A stretch of DNA of 64,000 nt from Deinococcus sp. YIM 77859 (GTDB taxonomy: Bacteria > Deinococcota > Deinococci > Deinococcales > Deinococcaceae): contig NZ_JQNI01000002.1 of NCBI RefSeq assembly GCF_000745175.1, positions 124,001 through 188,000 of the forward strand, given 5' to 3'. The notes under the pieces were generated by a model. It was not told the origin of the DNA and made no database searches. It saw only the letters and a program-made list of their open reading frames with translations. Shown here piece by piece: positions 8,281-17,312 of the stretch. The position numbers and the translations under genes were made by a program. Within the stretch, counting starts at the first letter, position 1; every line of letters starts with the position of its first letter.

Positions 8281-8741
8281 CTCATTCCAACATGGCCAAG
8301 GGCGTCAAAACGAGCGCCAAGACAGCCAAAACAAACGACACCCTGCTGCTGCTCGCGGGGGGGCTGCTGGCCGCGGTAGCGGTGGGTGCGGTGGTGCTGA
8401 GCCGCCGCCCGACCGGTGACGGCGCAGGCGTGCCCACCGAGACCGGCGGCAGTTTCTGGGACAAGGTGCCGGAGTTCAGCGTGCACAACGGGCTGGGCTT
8501 CAACGGCTACGGCTCGCTGTTTGACCGCTGGGTGAACGGCGTGCTGCCCGGCCAGAACCCGTTGCCGCCCCGGGGTGAATTCGGGTACTACGGCCCCAGC
8601 TTTTCGGAGCAGTGGGCCGCCAAGTACGGCAGCGAAAGCGCCGCTCCCTCGAGCCCGGCGGGCAGTTCGGGCGGCTTCACCCCGGCCGGGAGCAGCTCGG
8701 GCACGGGCGGCTTCGGCGTGTCTGCGGGGCGGTACTACTGA
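8277..8741 (+). CDS. Single-span protein with Gly/Ser-rich tail
   Basis: A 154-residue protein overlapping the previous gene by 4 nt (ATGA). A lysine-rich start (residues 8-18) precedes a membrane span (TLLLLAGGLLAAVAVGAVVLS). The outer part is aromatic and glycine-rich (NGLGFNGYGSLFDRWVNG) and ends in a Ser/Gly repeat tail with a terminal GRYY. Likely a virion membrane protein; no homologue recognised. Confidence 0.6.
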   Translation: MTHSNMAKGVKTSAKTAKTNDTLLLLAGGLLAAVAVGAVVLSRRPTGDGAGVPTETGGSFWDKVPEFSVHNGLGFNGYGSLFDRWVNGVLPGQNPLPPRGEFGYYGPSFSEQWAAKYGSESAAPSSPAGSSGGFTPAGSSSGTGGFGVSAGRYY

Positions 8742-9130
8742 TGCGGGCCGCAGCGTCCGTGGTGCTGCTGCTCGCGGCTCTCTCCGCCGGGGCGGTGGGG
8801 GTGGGCTTCCTGATGACGCGCCGACAGGGCCAGGAGCAGGCCCCGGCGGCCACGCCTAGCCCGGCCTCCGGCCTGCCCGCCATCGCGGTCGGGGAGCCGG
8901 TGGCCGATCAGGGCAAGGTCTGGATGGGGGGCACGCCGCCAGACATCTTTGATGAGACGCGGCCCCTGCCGAGCGGGGCGGCGACCTCCTCTTTCGTGCA
9001 GGCGGGGAACGCAACCGCGCCTGCGGTGAGGGTGGATCCTGTCCTGCGGGTGGCATCGGACGTGATGTGGGCGGGTGGTACGCCGCCGTGGCTGTTCGAT
9101 GAAACCCGTCCTTGGGCCAGCTTGCTGTGA
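8741..9130 (+). CDS. Single-span protein with a duplicated GGTPPxxFDETRP motif
   Basis: Starts with the ATG of TGATG at 8741; 129 residues. An N-terminal membrane span (SVVLLLAALSAGAVGVGFLM) is followed by two copies of a motif: WMGGTPPDIFDETRP near residue 64-78 and WAGGTPPWLFDETRP near 110-124. The tandem units suggest a repeated binding element, perhaps for capsid or for another membrane protein. Function unknown. Confidence 0.6.
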   Translation: MRAAASVVLLLAALSAGAVGVGFLMTRRQGQEQAPAATPSPASGLPAIAVGEPVADQGKVWMGGTPPDIFDETRPLPSGAATSSFVQAGNATAPAVRVDPVLRVASDVMWAGGTPPWLFDETRPWASLL

Positions 9131-9183
9131 CGTTGCAGCCGTCGTTCGAGGCGGCTGAGGATCGAAACCCAGGAGAAAAACCC

Positions 9184-9348
9184 GTGAAGAAGGATTCTGG
9201 AATGGAGCTCATCCGTCAGGGCGCATACACCGCCGTTGGCGGCCTGCTGGTCTACGGCGTGCTGGTGATGACGATCGGGCTGATTCGGTCGCGCCAGCCT
9301 CAGCCCAAAGCCCAGGGCTGCGGCTGCGGGTGTGGGGGCGCGAAATAA
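9184..9348 (+). CDS. 54-residue membrane protein with Cys-rich tail
   Basis: A GTG start 9 nt after AGGAG. One membrane span (YTAVGGLLVYGVLVMTIGLI) is followed by a basic stretch and the tail GCGCGCGGAK, with three cysteines spaced by glycine. Such a tail could bind a metal or crosslink in the virion. Too short for family assignment; the ribosome site and the gene packing support it. Confidence 0.5.
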   Translation: MKKDSGMELIRQGAYTAVGGLLVYGVLVMTIGLIRSRQPQPKAQGCGCGCGGAK

Positions 9349-9389
9349 GCCCGTGTGTCAAGACGTTCGTTTACACCAAAGGGAGTCGC

Positions 9390-9596
9390 ATGCAGCGTCT
9401 GGTCGGCCTGCTGGTCATCGCGGTGGTGATCGTGATGCTGGCCCTCGCGGGCAACACGGTCTTCAGGAATGCACCGCTGGACAGCACCTGGTCGCTGTTT
9501 TTAGGCAGTGTCATCGCCACCATCTTCGGGCTGCCCGAGGTGGCGGCACGCCTGAAGGAGAAGCGCGACGATCCGCCGGGCAGGGACGGTGACTGA
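9390..9596 (+). CDS. Two-span small membrane protein
   Basis: The ATG at 9390 gives 68 residues. Spans are LVGLLVIAVVIVMLALAG and WSLFLGSVIATIFGLPEV; the end is charged (KEKRDDPPGRDGD). It could be a holin-like or virion membrane protein: two short spans and a charged tail fit a holin, but no family is recognised. The stop overlaps the next ATG (TGATG). Confidence 0.55.
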   Translation: MQRLVGLLVIAVVIVMLALAGNTVFRNAPLDSTWSLFLGSVIATIFGLPEVAARLKEKRDDPPGRDGD

Positions 9597-9895
9597 TGGC
9601 GACCCTGCTCGACGTCCTGTTCTTCGTCGCCCGGGTGGTGCTGGTCGTCTACTGCGTGCGGAACCTGCTGTTTCTGCTGAGCGGCACCACCCGCACCTAT
9701 GCCGAGTGGAGCAAGGGCTTCGGCGGCTTCCTGTACATCGCCGGGGTCGTGCTCGACCTGGCCGGGCTGCGCGGGCTGGTGCCGGGCCGCGACGTGAGCC
9801 GGGTCATGAACGCCGTGGGCCTGGCGCTCGTCGCGCTGCCCACGGTGCTGCTGTGGGTCGCTCCCCGTCTCTACCACCGCCTGGAGGATTGCTGA
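9596..9895 (+). CDS. Multi-span membrane protein of the provirus
   Basis: A 99-residue protein with three hydrophobic stretches (VLFFVARVVLVVYCVRNLLFLL, GFLYIAGVVLDLAGL, AVGLALVALPTVLLWVAP). It starts on the last base of the preceding stop and is followed directly by the next ATG, so it belongs to the same message. Function unknown. Confidence 0.6.
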   Translation: MATLLDVLFFVARVVLVVYCVRNLLFLLSGTTRTYAEWSKGFGGFLYIAGVVLDLAGLRGLVPGRDVSRVMNAVGLALVALPTVLLWVAPRLYHRLEDC

Positions 9896-10360
9896 ATGTT
9901 CCCCGACCTGTCCAAGTTCGTCCCCATCCTGCAAAACGGCCTGGAGGACATGAAAAACTGCCTGGCCCACATCTACGCCGAGGTGAGGGCGGGCCGTGAG
10001 GCGGCCCAGGCCCAGAAGCGCGCGCTCGACTTCGAGTTCGGCGTGGTGGACGTGGCCGACAGCGCCCGGATCGCCCCGCGCCGCCTCGCCAGCCTGCCGG
10101 TGATCGTCGAGGCGACCACGGGCACCCGTGCCGACATTGATCTTGAGCAGCTGAACCAGGGGCGGGCGGTGAGCCGCGGCTTCTACGCCAACCTGGGCGA
10201 CGCGGCCTTCAAGGTCACGCTGATCGGCCTGGGTGGGCAGGCCAGCACGTCCCACACCGTGCCGCCTGCCACCACGATCAGCCTGACGTGCCTGGTGAGC
10301 CGCGTGATCATCGATCCCGGCCCGGACGGTCCCGCCTTCTACCAGCTGTACATGCAGTGA
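9896..10360 (+). CDS. Soluble beta-rich provirus protein (possible minor capsid)
   Basis: A 154-residue protein starting immediately after the previous stop. A helical N-terminus (LQNGLEDMKNCLAHIYAEVRAGREA) is followed by a strand-rich domain (LPVIVEATTG, AFKVTLIGLGG, TISLTCLVSRVIIDPG). With no membrane span and a beta-sandwich look it may be a minor capsid or vertex protein. No homologue recognised. Confidence 0.55.
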   Translation: MFPDLSKFVPILQNGLEDMKNCLAHIYAEVRAGREAAQAQKRALDFEFGVVDVADSARIAPRRLASLPVIVEATTGTRADIDLEQLNQGRAVSRGFYANLGDAAFKVTLIGLGGQASTSHTVPPATTISLTCLVSRVIIDPGPDGPAFYQLYMQ

Positions 10361-10367
10361 GGTACCC

Positions 10368-10955
10368 ATGACCAAAAAGAGCCCCGTGCTGATCCTGCTG
10401 CCCGTGCTGGGCCTGGCTGGTGGCGTGGCTGGCGTGCTGGTGTGGCGACAGCGGCAGCCACGGCCTCCGGCTGCCGCAGGAGTGACTGAGGCGCCACGAG
10501 TTGCCTCCAGCGAGCTGCTGTCGAGCACGCCTACCCCTGCGCCCACCCCGGTAGCCGCGGCTGCACCTCACGTTTCTACGTCCTCCTCTGGTGTTCCGGC
10601 GGTCGGTACGTCGCCCACCCTCGCTGTAGCGCTGTCCCGGTTGTCCCGGCCGTCCCCCTTGCTTCAGAGAACGCAACCGCCCGCCGTGCGGCCCCATCCA
10701 GCGTTTAGCCAGGCGGGTTCGTCGGCTCCTGTGCCTGCGCCACTGCCGCAACCAGCACCGCCGCAACCAGCCCTGCCGCAACCAGCCCCTCTTCCTCCTT
10801 CCCCGCCCCCGCGAAGAGCTATCCCCTGCCGGTGGTGCGGGATATGGGGACCAGCGTGCTGCTGGTGCGGCCTGCCGAATATGTGCCCCAGGTTCGCGTA
10901 CGCCTCACCGACGGTCGCTATAGCCCGGCCTTTGGCGGCGAGGGCGGCATCATGA
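10368..10955 (+). CDS. Membrane-anchored Pro/Ser-rich protein, frame broken near its end
   Basis: A 195-codon frame: N-terminal span (SPVLILLPVLGLAGGVAGVLVW), then a long Pro/Thr/Ser arm with PQPA repeats. From about 10,810 this frame turns into an unusual Cys/Trp-rich tail (IPCRWCGIWGPACCWCGL) that looks like out-of-frame reading of coding DNA. The overlapping frame at 10832-11071 reads as a normal folded domain. The real product is probably one fused protein made through a frameshift near the C-rich run at about 10,803-10,812, or a sequence error separates the halves. Confidence 0.5.
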   Translation: MTKKSPVLILLPVLGLAGGVAGVLVWRQRQPRPPAAAGVTEAPRVASSELLSSTPTPAPTPVAAAAPHVSTSSSGVPAVGTSPTLAVALSRLSRPSPLLQRTQPPAVRPHPAFSQAGSSAPVPAPLPQPAPPQPALPQPAPLPPSPPPRRAIPCRWCGIWGPACCWCGLPNMCPRFAYASPTVAIARPLAARAAS

Positions 10956-11071
10956 TCAACGGCGAGGGCCTGAACGTGGCCAAGAACAGCGCCAGTCACC
11001 CCAATAACGGCCTGGCCGCGCTGGAGGTGCGGCGCAGCGACGGCAGTGGCTGGGTGCAGGTGTGGCCTTGA
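10832..11071 (+). CDS. C-terminal domain of the frameshifted arm protein, or separate small protein
   Basis: A 79-codon frame with a GTG at 10832. The sequence is balanced and domain-like (TSVLLVRPAEYVPQVRVRLTD, GGIMINGEGLNVAK, GLAALEVRRSDGSGWVQVW). The upstream part of this frame also reads PLPVVRDMG, so it joins well to the Pro-rich arm if one base is gained or lost. It could alternatively start on its own at GTG 10832. Likely a small distal domain on the arm, of unknown role. Confidence 0.5.
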   Translation: MVRDMGTSVLLVRPAEYVPQVRVRLTDGRYSPAFGGEGGIMINGEGLNVAKNSASHPNNGLAALEVRRSDGSGWVQVWP

Positions 11072-11907
11072 GACGCTCGGAGCGGCTGGCCGAATTTTTT
11101 TTGAAGGGCGGCGCAGTCTATGTGAGCCCGCGGGGGATCGCAACAACGGGATGGTGGGAGATTTGGACCCAGGAGAGGGATGGGCACCCTGGGTATCTCT
11201 TCGCCCGTTCAGATACGCACACCGCCTACGGTGATTCACTGGAAAGCAGCCAGCAAGCGCTGAATAAATGGTTTGAATACCACTTACGGCGCTTCTCCTT
11301 CCTGAATTTTCTTCATGTCCTGACTATCCCGGAGGGCTGGCATCTGGTTGGAGGCTACGAGTCGTCGAATGTCTGGTATGCCGTGATCAGCGATGATCCG
11401 GCTGACGCTCCCTTTCGGCCATCGTGGGTTTTTGGGGAAGGTAGATCGCCAGAGGTGACGTATGCCCCTGGTGACTGTGTCGGTGCGGGCCTCTATGTGG
11501 GTGGGGGATATGTACCCCCCTACAACGTGGGATTCGTGACCTGGGAAGGACATTGGGATAGCCAACCAGCCATTCAATACGAGCTTATTCCTGAGCAGCG
11601 CAATACAGGCCAACAAGCTCGGACGCACAGCATCACTCCACTTGAGTCCGTCATGCGTATGGTTGTGGTTCCTGATCCTGGGAGCGGATTTGAGCCAGTG
11701 GTGGTCAGCGTGACGCGCTGCGCGGTGTGCCGGGTCGTGTTTCATACCCCTCCAGAATTGCTGGCTGAGCTCCCTACGGCGGGCCATGAGCGGCTATGGA
11801 ATACGCGGCGTTTGATGCGGCGCGGTCTGGCAAATGGGGGAGAGGTGCGTGAGCGCAAGACATGGGGCGGTACCGCTGTAGGGCTAGCAACGGTTGAGGG
11901 AACCTGA
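11062..11907 (+). CDS. Large provirus protein, possible spike or receptor-binding component
   Basis: A 281-residue protein; GTG at 11062 or TTG at 11068, the latter overlapping the upstream stop as TTGA. It is strand- and aromatic-rich (GWWEIWTQERDG, FVTWEGHWDSQPAIQYELI) with C-x2-C (CAVC). Base composition is visibly less GC-rich than its neighbours and codon choice differs, as often seen for fast-evolving host-recognition genes. No membrane span. Coupled to the next gene by TGATG. Function is inferred from size, composition and position. Confidence 0.6.
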   Translation: MALRRSERLAEFFLKGGAVYVSPRGIATTGWWEIWTQERDGHPGYLFARSDTHTAYGDSLESSQQALNKWFEYHLRRFSFLNFLHVLTIPEGWHLVGGYESSNVWYAVISDDPADAPFRPSWVFGEGRSPEVTYAPGDCVGAGLYVGGGYVPPYNVGFVTWEGHWDSQPAIQYELIPEQRNTGQQARTHSITPLESVMRMVVVPDPGSGFEPVVVSVTRCAVCRVVFHTPPELLAELPTAGHERLWNTRRLMRRGLANGGEVRERKTWGGTAVGLATVEGT

Positions 11908-13145
11908 TGAGGCGACTGTTTACAACGATGCAGGCTCTTCCGAGGAATCGGAAGAATCAACTCTATCTGCGGGATTACATGCTCGATGAGCCGCATGACC
12001 TGCTCCAGTTCCTCACCCTGAGCCTACTGGCGGCGGTCATGGAAGATGAAGGCAAGGACCTGGATGTGCATGGGCTTTTGGCGCTCTCGGGTGTGCGTGC
12101 GGTGGGCACACGCCTGACGGTGTCCTACGTCGCGGCCATCGTGCGTGGGGTGCCGGTGGTTCTGAAAAACGCCGAAGTGGAAACTGCCGGGATGACGCCC
12201 GGGGCACAGATGGCCCTCTACGTGACTGCGGATCCATTGTATTCAGCACACGACACCCAAGATCCCGCCACAAAGGAGCACCTGACGCACGAGCTGGCCA
12301 CGGGGTATGGGCAGCTGCGGGTGCTGCCGTTGAGTCCAGAAACAGACCTGCACGCCTCGGGCGTGCGCCTGGCTACATTTACGGCGGGTTCACCCATGAC
12401 AAGTGTGCGGATCGAGGCTCCCAATTTGGGGCTGCGGGGGTTGGCGAGCCGCTACGGCCCAGACAACCCCGTCCCCCTCTCCACTGATTTTCTGCCCGCC
12501 ACACTGGTGCCGGAGGCGTTGGAACTGGCACAGTTTGTGGGGGAGCGAGTGCCGGGTATTTACGGTGATTTCACGACGCCCAACCGCACGACATACTTGG
12601 CTGGGGTGCGCCTGCAAAATGATCCAGCCAATCCGCCCGATGGTGAGGGGCGAGTGCTACGGCTGTACCGGGTGTTGGATGGGGCCCTGTTGGCGGAGGC
12701 TGAGGGGACAGTTCAGGGAAATGTAATACGCCCCATATTCCCGGAGCCGGTGGAGCTGGCCCCCAATACCCTGTATCGCCTGGCAATGTGCGGTCCTGGG
12801 GATGCCTGGGTAACCATGGGTGGAAATCGGGCATCGCTGCCCCCTGCGGAGGGCTTTGCCTTCGGGCATGCGGGAATCTGGTGGAGTAGTCGGAGCGCTA
12901 TGCCCAGCGACCAGGACAACGACCGACGCGCGAACCAGGCTCCACAGTGGCAGCTCCTCGTCTCCTCTGGTGTAGCCCGCTCCGGTGTTGTGGGCCGTCT
13001 AGGCCGGAGCGCGCTGCCCCGCTCGACAACGGCTCTCCCCCTGGTGGATGGTGAGGCCTACATCCTGGCGGTGCCAGGTGCGGCCCCCGAGCTGCGCGCA
13101 CGAGAAGGGGGAGTGGAATACCGCGTGCAGATGGTGCCCGTGTGA
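11907..13145 (+). CDS. Largest provirus protein, possible spike/vertex protein
   Basis: A 412-residue protein, the biggest of the element. It has no membrane segment after a basic N-terminus and is rich in beta-type segments, including TTYLAGVRLQNDPANPPDG, VLRLYRVLDGALLAEAEGTV and LAPNTLYRLAMCGPGDAWV, which resemble carbohydrate-binding-like sandwich domains. The lower GC of the preceding gene continues through most of it. In related viruses the largest proteins besides the ATPase form spikes, so this pair is the best candidate. No family recognised. Confidence 0.6.
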   Translation: MRRLFTTMQALPRNRKNQLYLRDYMLDEPHDLLQFLTLSLLAAVMEDEGKDLDVHGLLALSGVRAVGTRLTVSYVAAIVRGVPVVLKNAEVETAGMTPGAQMALYVTADPLYSAHDTQDPATKEHLTHELATGYGQLRVLPLSPETDLHASGVRLATFTAGSPMTSVRIEAPNLGLRGLASRYGPDNPVPLSTDFLPATLVPEALELAQFVGERVPGIYGDFTTPNRTTYLAGVRLQNDPANPPDGEGRVLRLYRVLDGALLAEAEGTVQGNVIRPIFPEPVELAPNTLYRLAMCGPGDAWVTMGGNRASLPPAEGFAFGHAGIWWSSRSAMPSDQDNDRRANQAPQWQLLVSSGVARSGVVGRLGRSALPRSTTALPLVDGEAYILAVPGAAPELRAREGGVEYRVQMVPV

Positions 13146-13879
13146 GGCGGAACGGCGCTCAGGCGGCCCTGCTCATCGGTGGCGTAGGTGCGGGTCTGGT
13201 GCTGCTCACCAACCGCGCCGCCACGCCGAAAAAAGTGGCACCCACACCAAGCACCCCACCCATCAGGGTGCCCACGACGCCCACCGTCCCCACCCCGACG
13301 GCACCCAGCGTGCCGCCCGCGAGGAGCAGCCGTTCCCGGTTGATCGATCAGTGCGAGGCGGCCATCTACGCCGAGATTCCGGCGCGGCGGCTCTCGCCCC
13401 AGGCGTCGCGGACCCTCGCGGTGAACCTGGTGACGGTGTGCGAGGAGCTCCACTATCCGCTTGACCTCGCCTTCGGGCACGCGCGGGCGGAAAGCGACCT
13501 GCAACTGCTCGCCCGCAACGCCAGCAGCGGCGCGGTGGGTCCCCTTCAGGTCACGAGCGTCGCGGCGCAGCAGGTGGGCATTCGCTGGCCGGTCGAATCG
13601 CCAGCGACGCAACTGGAGGTCGGCCTTCGCTACATGCTGTGGTTGCGGCGGACCTTCCCGGAGTGCAGCTCAAGCGTGAAGGTCACCCTCCAGCATTACG
13701 GCATGGGGCGTGGCAACTGGCTGAAGTACCGGGCGAATGGGTGCGCTGGGGCCTGCTTGAGCAAGGTGAGCGTCCTGCGTGCCGAATGCGGCTGCGGAAA
13801 CCGGCCCTACAGTGCCCTCGTCATCGCCACCGCCAAGAAGTACCCGCAACTGCATACCGTCCCGTGGTGGGGGAACTGA
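13142..13879 (+). CDS. Membrane-anchored SLT-type lytic transglycosylase
   Basis: A GTG start overlapping the previous stop (GTGA); 245 residues. An N-terminal span (AALLIGGVGAGLVLLT) and a Pro/Thr linker precede a lysozyme-like SLT domain from about residue 65. The catalytic glutamate is E117 in GHARAESDL; the GAVGPLQV and LQHYGMGRGNW motifs follow as in soluble lytic transglycosylases. Several cysteines near the C-terminus (CAGACL, CGCGN) could stabilise the domain. It should cleave the glycan strands of peptidoglycan, complementing the M23 peptidase during entry or exit. Confidence 0.8.
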   Translation: MRRNGAQAALLIGGVGAGLVLLTNRAATPKKVAPTPSTPPIRVPTTPTVPTPTAPSVPPARSSRSRLIDQCEAAIYAEIPARRLSPQASRTLAVNLVTVCEELHYPLDLAFGHARAESDLQLLARNASSGAVGPLQVTSVAAQQVGIRWPVESPATQLEVGLRYMLWLRRTFPECSSSVKVTLQHYGMGRGNWLKYRANGCAGACLSKVSVLRAECGCGNRPYSALVIATAKKYPQLHTVPWWGN

Positions 13880-13880
13880 C

Positions 13881-14099
13881 ATGAACGAACAGCAGAAGAA
13901 TGTCCTGATGGGTGCGGGCATCATCGCCCTGGCCGTCATCGCCGGAAGTTTCATCATCGCCGACAAGCTCAGCCGGTCCCTAGAAGAGAAGAACTTCTGG
14001 GCGGGCAGCAACATTCCCGACGTGGCCCAGGACGTCCACAACGTCACGGGCGGGATCAGTCAGATCATCACGAACATCGGCGGCTGGACGCGAGCCTGA
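13881..14099 (+). CDS. Last provirus gene: 72-residue single-span protein
   Basis: The ATG at 13881 is one base after the transglycosylase stop. One membrane span (VLMGAGIIALAVIAGSFIIA) and a polar tail (NVTGGISQIITNIGGW). It may be a holin-like or structural protein. The gene ends within a few bases of the presumed right boundary of the element. Confidence 0.6.
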   Translation: MNEQQKNVLMGAGIIALAVIAGSFIIADKLSRSLEEKNFWAGSNIPDVAQDVHNVTGGISQIITNIGGWTRA

Positions 14100-14115
14100 A
14101 CTTTATACGACTGAA

Positions 14116-14127
14116 CACCTATAGGTG
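14116..14127. repeat. 12-bp perfect palindrome at the right provirus border
   Basis: CACCTATAGGTG is self-complementary, and AGGTG repeats 4 nt further on. It lies just outside the last viral gene in an otherwise empty 140-nt gap (14,100-14,242). It could be an integrase-binding site, an operator or a weak terminator. Confidence 0.4.
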
Positions 14128-14242
14128 ATTAGGTGTGCCTTCATCATGTTCTCCTCGGCCTGACGGAGGGATTCCGGGGCCTTGTTGCGCGGCGGCCTGG
14201 GCTTATGCCTGAGGTCGCCGCGACCGGGAGGAATTCTAGCGT

Positions 14243-14748
<506 letters not shown>

Positions 14749-14773
14749 TGTCTGACGGCGCACTGCGCGGGAT

Positions 14774-15583
<810 letters not shown>

Positions 15584-15584
15584 G

Positions 15585-16757
15585 TTAGCGACCCGGCCCT
15601 TCTACAGCCAGCGCGAGGCCCAGCAGCCGGTCATCCTCGTCACGGCGCCCTACGAGCTGCACACCCACGAACGGGGCGGAGGAGGGGAGGGCCACGGTGG
15701 GCACCCCCAGCAGGCTAAACGGCGCGGTGAGGCGCAGCACGGCGCGGCGCAGGGGCAGGCGGCCTTCCCCCACCGCAACCTCGTCCTGGCCGAAGAGGGG
15801 GGGCGGTGTGGGCACCGCGGGTGCGAGCAGCACGTCGCAGCGCGAGAGCAGGTCGTCGAGCTGGGCCCGGTAGACCGCACGGCGCCCATGCGCGGCCTCC
15901 ACCTCTTCCGGCGTCAGCGCCTGCCCCTGCCGCAGCGAGGCCAGGGTGAAGGGCAGAAAGCCGGGCTCCGCCTGCGCAAGCGCCCCCGCATGAACGCGCG
16001 CGGCCTCGCTCAGGACGATGGGCGAGTAAGCATCGAGGACTTCGGGAAAGGAGACGTTTTCCACCGTGGCCCCCAGCTCCTCCAGCCGCCCAGCGTAGAG
16101 CTCCGTGGCCTCCCGCACCGTGTCGTCCACCCAGCCCCCGGGGAGCCACCGGCCGACCCGGATTCCCGCCCAGTCCTGGGGCGCCACCTTCTGGCCGGTC
16201 AGCGCCTCCTGCACCCGCACGACCATTCGCATGTCCCGCGCGAGCGGCCCGGCGTGGTCACAGGTTGTTGAAAGCGGCAGGACGCCTGTCGTGCTCCAGT
16301 GGGGGTGTTCCCCCGTCGGCTTGTATCCCACCACGCCGCACCACGCCGCTGGAACGCGGATGCTGCCGCCGGTATCGGTGCCCAACGCGAAATCAACCTG
16401 ACCGAGCGCCACGCTGACCGCCGCCCCGCTGCTGCTTCCGCCCGGCACCCGCTCCAGGTCGAAGGGGTGGGTGGTGCCCCCGTAGCCGTTCATCCCGGTG
16501 ATGCCGAGCGCGATCTCGTGCAGGTGCGTCTTGCCCAGCGCCGTGGCGCCCAGCTCAAGCAACCGCCGCACCAGCACGCTCTCTCCGGGGTCGGGCACGG
16601 GTGCGCGGGTGCTTGCCGTGAGCGGCCAACCCGGGACGCCGTACAGGTCCTTGATGCTGAAGGTCAACCCGGTCAGCGGGCCGTCCGCCGTTCCGAACAG
16701 GGGAGCGGCGGGCCGGTAAGCCCAGGCCCGTTGAGGATCAGGAGGGGGTGTCGTCAT
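15585..16757 (-). CDS. Amidase-signature hydrolase
   Basis: A 390-residue amidase-signature enzyme. The Ser-cisSer-Lys set is visible: Lys in [10 protein letters not shown] (about 35), the Gly-Ser block [15 protein letters not shown] and nucleophile region [11 protein letters not shown]. The family hydrolyses amides to acids plus ammonia. It is shorter than GatA, and a true gatA lies at 54714-56165, so this is a stand-alone amidase whose substrate cannot be read from sequence. The ribosome site AGGAGG precedes ATG 16757. It lies second in a three-gene minus-strand operon. Confidence 0.85.
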   Translation of the reverse strand: MTTPPPDPQRAWAYRPAAPLFGTADGPLTGLTFSIKDLYGVPGWPLTASTRAPVPDPGESVLVRRLLELGATALGKTHLHEIALGITGMNGYGGTTHPFDLERVPGGSSSGAAVSVALGQVDFALGTDTGGSIRVPAAWCGVVGYKPTGEHPHWSTTGVLPLSTTCDHAGPLARDMRMVVRVQEALTGQKVAPQDWAGIRVGRWLPGGWVDDTVREATELYAGRLEELGATVENVSFPEVLDAYSPIVLSEAARVHAGALAQAEPGFLPFTLASLRQGQALTPEEVEAAHGRRAVYRAQLDDLLSRCDVLLAPAVPTPPPLFGQDEVAVGEGRLPLRRAVLRLTAPFSLLGVPTVALPSSAPFVGVQLVGRRDEDDRLLGLALAVEGPGR

Positions 16758-16766
16758 GCCTGCCTC

Positions 16767-17258
16767 CTAGAACGGCAGAATGGCCGGTTGCTGCCACACG
16801 CCCTGGGCGAGGGTGAAGGGACCGAAGGTGGGGCGGCCCAGGGGCCCGAGGTCAGCGGTAAAGCGGCCGTCCACACGGTAGGCGACCTCTTGGCCGCGCG
16901 CCACCCGCAAAAAGGCCCCGGCGGTCTGAAGGGTGACGGGCAGGCTCAGGAACGCGAGCTGTTCGCTCTCGCCCCGTGCGGGGAGGTTCACGTTGGGCAG
17001 ATTCACCGTGCCCACGTCCTCCCCGTCGAGGACCAGACGTCCGCTGATGTTGGCCAGACGCACCGGCACGGGATTGGGATTGCCCACGCGCAGCCGCAGC
17101 GTGACGCTGGCAAGCGCAGGATTGGGGCCGCTGGGCAGGCTGAGCCCGGTCAGACGAACACTCTGCACCGCGAAGGTCGGGACCTGAATGGTCGCTGGCG
17201 CGGGGGCGCAGGCGCCCAGGCCAAGCGCGAGCAGGGGGGGCAGGAGCAGCTTTTGCAT
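16767..17258 (-). CDS. LEA14-like (LEA_2/WHy) lipoprotein
   Basis: A 163-residue protein with a signal peptide and lipobox LGAC (C17). The mature region has the LEA_2/WHy pattern: repeated strands with a [15 protein letters not shown] core (NPN motif). Such proteins are linked to desiccation tolerance in some organisms; that role is not shown here. A TAGGGT box lies 6 nt upstream of the ATG. First gene of the operon with the amidase. Confidence 0.75.
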   Translation of the reverse strand: MQKLLLPPLLALGLGACAPAPATIQVPTFAVQSVRLTGLSLPSGPNPALASVTLRLRVGNPNPVPVRLANISGRLVLDGEDVGTVNLPNVNLPARGESEQLAFLSLPVTLQTAGAFLRVARGQEVAYRVDGRFTADLGPLGRPTFGPFTLAQGVWQQPAILPF

Positions 17259-17312
17259 GAGCCTACCCTAGCGGGTTTTGGTGGCCGGGAACCGGACTGC
17301 TACGCTGGGGGC

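Noticed and set aside
16299..17312. A very long plus-strand frame running into the outer-membrane-type gene
   Set aside because: It lies antisense to the amidase and the LEA-type lipoprotein genes, both with clear family motifs; only the part after ATG 17313 is plausible.
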